Below the pieces are notes generated by a model. That model made no database searches and was not told the origin of the DNA. It saw nothing but the letters and a program-made list of their open reading frames with translations. Source: Capsulimonas corticalis (GTDB lineage: Bacteria > Armatimonadota > Armatimonadia > Armatimonadales > Capsulimonadaceae). Taken from it: 64,000 bases of DNA. Within the stretch, counting starts at the first letter, position 1. Every line of letters begins with the position of its first letter. Shown in pieces: positions 59,863 to 64,000 of this stretch. The translations under genes were made by a program, and so were the position numbers. Location: contig NZ_AP025739.1 of assembly GCF_003574315.2 (NCBI RefSeq), forward strand, positions 2,728,001 through 2,792,000. Direction: 5' to 3'.

Positions 59863-60678
59863 ATGAAGAAGAAATCCTTCCATTCTGGTTTCACCCTGAT
59901 CGAACTGCTCGTTGTTATCGCTATCATTGCGATTCTTGCATCGATTCTCTTCCCTGTCTTCGCCTCGGCGCGGAGCAAGGCCCGAGAAATCGCGACGGTT
60001 TCTAACCTCAAACAACTGGGACTGGCGACGGCGCAGTACCAGCAGGATTACGACGGCGCCAGCGTCCCCTTCCAGCAGTGGTCCGGGCCGTCGTTCTACG
60101 GCTGGGCCGTTCTGCTGCAGCCTTATCTGAAATCGACCAGCGTTTGCTTCGACGCTCAGCGCACCGTCCCTTACGTCCAGATCGATCCAGGCGGCCAGTG
60201 GGGATGGAGCACCACCCTGGCGGCCAATCGCTGGGGCTACACTTCGGACGCGAATGGTCCCGGCGGGACGGTCTTCCCGGATCAAATCGTGAGCCCGTCC
60301 ACGCGCGCGGCGTTCGTGACTACTGGAGATCCCACGGCCCAAACGGGTCCCGGTCATCTCTATGACATGAGCTGGGTCGACGGCGGGCGGTCATCCTGCC
60401 CGGATGTCAACGATTATAAGAACCCCGCCGACTGGGACTACGACCATCTTTACCAGGGAACCAAGGACTACCACCGAGGTTACCTGCCCGTACTCTACGC
60501 GGACGCGCACGCCAAGGCCGTCAACATCTCCCAGTACATCGGCGGCGATGTGTCCTATGGCGCCTGTGAGAGCAAGTATATCTCTCCCGGCGTGAATGCG
60601 CCCAACGGCGCGGGCACGCAGGCGTCCAAGCTTCAGGAGTTCTGGGGCCGCTGGTGGACCTACCCGAACGACAAGTAG
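59863..60678 (+). CDS. Prepilin-type protein (DUF1559-like)
   Basis: 271 residues starting [16 protein letters not shown], cleaved after Gly-9. GAAAGG lies upstream of the ATG. It continues [20 protein letters not shown], a divergent version of the AREKARQ block, then [17 protein letters not shown] and [18 protein letters not shown], where DA replaces DG. Aromatic-rich segments ([13 protein letters not shown]) mark the head. A small membrane protein gene follows, after a GC-rich hairpin. Regulation is probably through the TGGTACCA operators upstream. Confidence 0.85.
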   Translation: MKKKSFHSGFTLIELLVVIAIIAILASILFPVFASARSKAREIATVSNLKQLGLATAQYQQDYDGASVPFQQWSGPSFYGWAVLLQPYLKSTSVCFDAQRTVPYVQIDPGGQWGWSTTLAANRWGYTSDANGPGGTVFPDQIVSPSTRAAFVTTGDPTAQTGPGHLYDMSWVDGGRSSCPDVNDYKNPADWDYDHLYQGTKDYHRGYLPVLYADAHAKAVNISQYIGGDVSYGACESKYISPGVNAPNGAGTQASKLQEFWGRWWTYPNDK

Positions 60679-60691
60679 GCTAAAAGAGAAA

Positions 60692-60718
60692 GGCGCCGCA
60701 TCGACGGGATGCGGCGCC
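60692..60718 (+). terminator. GC-rich hairpin between the prepilin gene and the small membrane protein gene
   Basis: GGCGCCGCATC (60692-60702) pairs with GATGCGGCGCC (60708-60718), loop GACGG. There is no T-tract, so it may attenuate or stabilise rather than terminate. Confidence 0.55.
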
Positions 60719-60755
60719 GCGAGTCGCCGCTTAATGGCGAAAGGACAGTACGAAT

Positions 60756-60992
60756 TTGAATGCAAAGCTCTCATCGAAAGCGCTGATGGGGATTGGCGGG
60801 GTGGCGGTCGGGGTTCTGGTTGGTCTCGTCCTTTATTTCATCAAAGGGAGCGATCCCGCCGCGAGGCCCCCGGTTCCCTATAAGAAGTTCGACTATGGGG
60901 CGCACATGCAGGAGATGAGCCAGTCGCAAAACCGGCCCGCCGCTATGGGGAATATGGCTCCAGGCACGGTTGTCGGCGAAAGTAAGAATTGA
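60756..60992 (+). CDS. Small single-pass membrane protein
   Basis: 78 residues from a TTG start with AAAGGA about 11 bases upstream. MNAKLSSKALMGIGGVAVGV and LVGLVLYFIKGSD form one transmembrane helix with a short cytoplasmic start; the tail is polar with Pro, Met and Gln (FDYGAHMQEMSQSQNRPAAM). No family recognised. Its place 77 bases after a prepilin-type gene suggests a companion, but that is inference. Confidence 0.6.
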   Translation: MNAKLSSKALMGIGGVAVGVLVGLVLYFIKGSDPAARPPVPYKKFDYGAHMQEMSQSQNRPAAMGNMAPGTVVGESKN

Positions 60993-61166
60993 GAACGTTC
61001 GTGCGGGATTCGGGCGCTGTGCGGCGTCAGAGTATCCGGATGTATCAAAGGATAAGCGGGCTGGAATAATGCCAGCAGTTCTTGCGAGTTCTGTAACGTT
61101 CCTCCATCAGGTCAAAAGAAATGGCGGCGTTACTCGCCGTTTGCCGGCAGTCGATAAGTCTTACCC

Positions 61167-61199
61167 AACACCTTTCCGACGATCGCGGGAAGGTGTTTT
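61167..61199 (+). terminator. Terminator-like hairpin
   Basis: AACACCTTTCC (61167-61177) pairs with GGGAAGGTGTT (61187-61197) with one mismatch, followed by TTCTCC. It may end the transcript of the small membrane protein. The stretch 60993-61166 shows no gene. Confidence 0.55.
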
Positions 61200-61416
61200 C
61201 TCCTCCACAGTCAACCTCGCCAGCGCCGGTCTTTCCCAACGACATGGCTTGTCCATGACAAGCATCTAATAGAATTATTCCGTGTTATTTGGTATGATAA
61301 TCCATACGATATGGTGCGCCGTCCTTTCCAGGAATACAAGCTGCAACCATGTAAACTGAGCCAAACGTTATGATAACTAACTCCCCCCGCTCCTCGATCG
61401 AAATATGACCAGACGA

Positions 61417-61680
61417 CACGGATCAGGGAAGCCAAGCGCGTCGCCTATCTCCGCAACCAAGATCTGGTTCGGGAGGTGAGCCGCTCTGTTCCGCTCGACC
61501 GTAAGTTGCCGGGCGTCGATACCGATTTCGTCGGGAGCGATAACCACGGAGCGATGTTAGAGGTCACGGAGCATCTCAATCTCGCAGGGGCGCCGCCGTG
61601 TTGCGCACATCACGCGTTACGAGCCGATCCACCCCGTCACGGTAAGGCCGGTGGAGGGGGACTCAGTGTGGTGAAACCGA
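61417..61680 (+). pseudogene. Remnant of a LacI/GntR-LacI-type regulator
   Basis: One frame reads AKRVAYLRNQDLV, then SVPLDRKLPGVDTDFVGSDN and HGAMLEVTEHL, which is the effector-domain segment usually found in LacI-type regulators. Another frame continues RVAHITRYEPIHPVTVRPVE. The frameshift lies near 61590. No DNA-binding domain, start codon or C-terminal half is present. It is a decayed fragment, in front of the prepilin gene at 62015. The remainder of 61271-61834 shows no gene. Confidence 0.65.
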
Positions 61681-61834
61681 CCTTTATATCCTTATCTGGA
61701 CATTAACAAGTATTAATATATCCATAAAATGACTGCATCCGATTGCCTGGTTCGTTTCATTGTGATCCTGAACGCTCACAATCGGTAACTACCCTCCTCT
61801 TTGCATAGCGTAAATTTAAACTACTCAAAGGCTA

Positions 61835-61895
61835 TTGACAACTGGAAGGCGTCATGATATACTGTGCTCAGATTTGGTTAACTGGATACACCAAA
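61835..61895 (+). promoter_or_regulatory. Promoter and inverted-repeat operator of the last prepilin gene
   Basis: TTGACA (61835-61840), 17 bases, TATACT (61858-61863). Just downstream TTTGGT (61873-61878) and ACCAAA (61890-61895) form an inverted repeat over the early transcribed region. Leader length to the gene is about 145 bases. Confidence 0.78.
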
Positions 61896-62014
61896 GTCTA
61901 TGGCGAAAAGGGAGAGTAGTTTATCTCAAGGAATCACGCGGTAGCGTACCGATTCTTTTAGTAGTCTACTGGTAACTTTTTCATATCTTGATACTTTTAT
62001 AAGGAAAAAACGAA

Positions 62015-62845
62015 ATGAAGAAAACTTCATTACAATCAGGGTTTACTCTGATTGAACTTCTCGTGGTCATAGCAATCATCGCTATTCTTGCCGCAATCCT
62101 GTTCCCCGTCTTCGCCAAGGCCCGAGAGAAGGCTCGCCAGATCAGCTGCGCTTCGAACGAGCGGCAGCTCGGGCTCGGATTTATGCAGTATTCCCAGGAT
62201 AACGACGAGAGATATCCGCAAGGCTCGAACACCGCGACCTGGGGACAAGGGTGGGCCGGTCAGATTTACCCGTACGTAAAAAGCGCCGGCCTCTACAAGT
62301 GCCCCGACGATTCGACCTCTCCGAGCTCCACGACGACGAGCGTTGTGTCTTATTGCATTAACAAGAATCTCACCCCAGATCAGGGTTTTAGCACCATCGC
62401 GGGGCTGACCGCGCCCACGAACACGGTTTTGATCTGTGAGGCGACCGGGGTAAACAACGTCGACTTTACGAATGTACCGTCTTCCGACACTTCGTCGCCG
62501 GACGCTTTCGGTATTGACAACTATGATGGCGGCGGCCAATGGGATACCGGCTATCTTCTGGGCACTCAGGCAAAGCCGTGGAACAATCATATCAAGAACG
62601 CGACCGGTCGTCACACGGACGCTTCTAACTTCCTGCTCTGTGACGGGCATGTCAAGTGGCTCAAGGTCAGCAGTGTGTCGACGGGCTATACCGCTCAGGC
62701 GGTCGACTGCAACACGCGCAGCGGATCGTCAACACCCGCCGGCGACGCGGCGTGCAATCAGGATTGGCGCGCCGCGGGAACGTCCGTTTCAAATGATTCC
62801 GCGAACGGCAACGTCGGAATCGCCGCTACATTCAGCCCCATCTAA
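62015..62845 (+). CDS. Prepilin-type protein (DUF1559-like)
   Basis: 276 residues starting [16 protein letters not shown], cleaved after Gly-9, then [16 protein letters not shown]. Family blocks: [38 protein letters not shown] and [20 protein letters not shown], a full H-X9-DG. A weak ribosome site (AAGGAAAA) precedes the ATG. The promoter and operator upstream make it a regulated single-gene unit; an AraC gene faces it from downstream. Confidence 0.88.
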   Translation: MKKTSLQSGFTLIELLVVIAIIAILAAILFPVFAKAREKARQISCASNERQLGLGFMQYSQDNDERYPQGSNTATWGQGWAGQIYPYVKSAGLYKCPDDSTSPSSTTTSVVSYCINKNLTPDQGFSTIAGLTAPTNTVLICEATGVNNVDFTNVPSSDTSSPDAFGIDNYDGGGQWDTGYLLGTQAKPWNNHIKNATGRHTDASNFLLCDGHVKWLKVSSVSTGYTAQAVDCNTRSGSSTPAGDAACNQDWRAAGTSVSNDSANGNVGIAATFSPI

Positions 62846-62910
62846 ATCTCGAACGTTTGATTAGCTAAGCTTTCTTGGCGGCCTTCGCTCCATTTTTTGA
62901 GCGACGGGCT

Positions 62911-63771
62911 TTATTCGTCCGCGATGTTTGCCGCGCGTGCTTTTGCTATCTTCACCGCGCGAAAGCGGGCGCGGTAAGCGCGGGGGCTGAACATGGTGTA
63001 TTTCTTAAAGTGCAGAGAGAAGTAGCAGAAGTCGAAGCCGACCTGGCTCGCGATTTTATTGACGGCCTCGTCCGTGTTTTCCAGCATCGCGCGGGCGTGC
63101 TCCAAGCGCTGGATGTCGAGATACTTCATCGGGCCGATCCCCACGTGCTTGCGGAATAAGTGCGACAGGTTCGAAACCGACATACAATGCCGTTCGGCCA
63201 GATCCGGCAGCGAAATATCGCGGTCGAAGTTCTCGCGCATAAAGTCCATGGCCGCCAAAATCCGTGGATCGGTATTGTGATGCCGGGACAGCGGGTTCCA
63301 CAGATCGCACTGGAGCAGCGCCGCCTCCAGGGCGTTCGACATAAAGTGCTGCTTGCGATGGAACAGCTCCTTCGAGTATTGGACGACCCTTTCCATGTCC
63401 GAAATGATGCTTTGCCATGGCGACGCTTCCGCAATCCTGATTTCCATCAGAGCGCCGTCATGCTGGGGCCATTGCATGAGCTCCACCCACTCCTTCTGCG
63501 GCTGAAAATGAATCCAGGTATACTCCCAGAACGTTCCTTCGGCCCTGTACTCCTGTCGCCTGCCGGGCGGAACCAGGACGATCGAGCCGACGGCGACAGG
63601 CAGGTCGATGACGCCGCAGAATACCCCCTGTCCGTCGGTCGTCGCCAGGATCTGCCAGTCGTCGGTTCCGGACGGGCGCATCACTCGATGCCCGTGAAGC
63701 AGGCGCTCGTGCCCCGCGTAAATCGGGCCGTTATTTTCCAGCCATTGCCAGGCGATATGCTCTCGTTTCAT
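62911..63771 (-). CDS. AraC-family transcriptional regulator
   Basis: I start it at 63771 (MKREHIAWQWLENNGPIYAG); 286 residues. The N-terminal cupin-like domain has VAVGSIVLVPPGRRQEYRAE and WEYTWIHFQPQKEWVEL. The DNA-binding domain has ISLPDLAERHCMSVSNLSHL, FRKHVGIGPMKYLDIQRLEH, then VNKIASQVGFDFCYFSLHFK ending in MFSPRAYRARF. It is divergent from the gene starting at the window's right edge, which it may control; this regulator type often governs sugar genes. Confidence 0.92.
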   Translation of the reverse strand: MKREHIAWQWLENNGPIYAGHERLLHGHRVMRPSGTDDWQILATTDGQGVFCGVIDLPVAVGSIVLVPPGRRQEYRAEGTFWEYTWIHFQPQKEWVELMQWPQHDGALMEIRIAEASPWQSIISDMERVVQYSKELFHRKQHFMSNALEAALLQCDLWNPLSRHHNTDPRILAAMDFMRENFDRDISLPDLAERHCMSVSNLSHLFRKHVGIGPMKYLDIQRLEHARAMLENTDEAVNKIASQVGFDFCYFSLHFKKYTMFSPRAYRARFRAVKIAKARAANIADE

Positions 63772-63991
63772 GGATGTGTTTTCGCTTCGTTCATTTTCTG
63801 AGTTGATATGCGGGCGATATCGGCGGCGATTGGACACCGTCTGCAATTTTCACAAAACGCGTGAGGGACCAACTTCACTGCGGCCGCCATAGAATTGCAA
63901 AATATTATAACTTTTCTGCGCGATTTTACATCGACGCAGACGGCGGAATCCTTTATAATTACGCCAATCTCATTGTGACAGGAAGATTTTC

Positions 63992-64000
63992 ATGCCAACT
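63992..64000 (+). CDS. Start of a further gene (three codons seen)
   Basis: ATGCCAACT, preceded by CAGGAAGATTTTC as ribosome site and TATAAT at about 63955. The first residues MPT equal those of the LacI gene at 17891, which is only a hint. Divergent from the AraC gene. Confidence 0.45.

Noticed and set aside
61476-61706. Intact 76-residue gene
   Set aside because: It is one frame of the decayed LacI-type fragment; the matching sequence continues in another frame.

Overview
The window is GC-rich bacterial DNA that looks like Armatimonadota, probably a Capsulimonas-like soil or plant-surface bacterium. This is an inference from gene style: seven intact prepilin-type genes sharing an [17 protein letters not shown] start and an AREKARQ follow-on, a C-terminal H-X9-DG-like signature, many carbohydrate-active enzymes, LacI and AraC regulators, and a sigma factor fused to extracellular-type domains. 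There is no rRNA or other marker gene to prove it.

Layout. 1-4.1 kb: a partial metallophosphoesterase, two prepilin-type genes and a decayed third, a stand-alone Clp-N protein and a TPR protein. 4.1-7.6 kb: a GAF-PAS-PAS-GGDEF-HD-GYP c-di-GMP protein, divergent from a quinone oxidoreductase. 7.6-15 kb: an ExbB-ExbD-ExbD-PA14 operon, an ECF sigma factor with a membrane segment and carboxypeptidase-regulatory-like repeats, a lactonase-type beta-propeller, and two long nested inverted repeats. 15-21 kb: a sugar locus with a GH3 enzyme, a divergent LacI regulator and a GH42 beta-galactosidase.

21-32.7 kb (minus strand): two tandem sulfonate operons. The first is prepilin, ssuA, two ssuD, ssuC and ssuB. 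The second is a substrate-binding protein, a DszA/NtaA-type monooxygenase, a polytopic membrane protein and an S51 peptidase. Each starts with a near-consensus promoter followed by a similar structured leader. This shared leader is the best candidate here for an undescribed regulatory element.

32.7-45 kb: a cation efflux protein, a GH127-type arabinofuranosidase, a TPR protein, dxs, a Cas4/RecB-like nuclease, a MATE transporter, a small MMC-motif protein convergent with a protein that is one third methionine and 13% cysteine, ruvC and a toxin-antitoxin pair with a frameshifted toxin. 45-53 kb: an AraC regulator, two prepilin genes, LysR, an SGNH hydrolase, a CMD-family protein, a stress-type protein and an exported superoxide dismutase followed by a truncated copy of the stress gene. 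53-59.5 kb: a cysteine-cluster protein, a TolB-like propeller, a tandem ThyX-like protein, a PAS-GAF-PP2C phosphatase, tRNA-Val, tRNA-Phe and a degenerate GDPD. 59.5-64 kb: two more prepilin genes with operator-like palindromes, the remnant of a LacI-type regulator, an AraC regulator and the first codons of a further gene.

Themes: sugar uptake and degradation under LacI/AraC control, scavenging of organic sulfur, secretion of many pseudopilin-like proteins, and repeated local duplication with decay. All calls come from reading the sequence; no database search was run.
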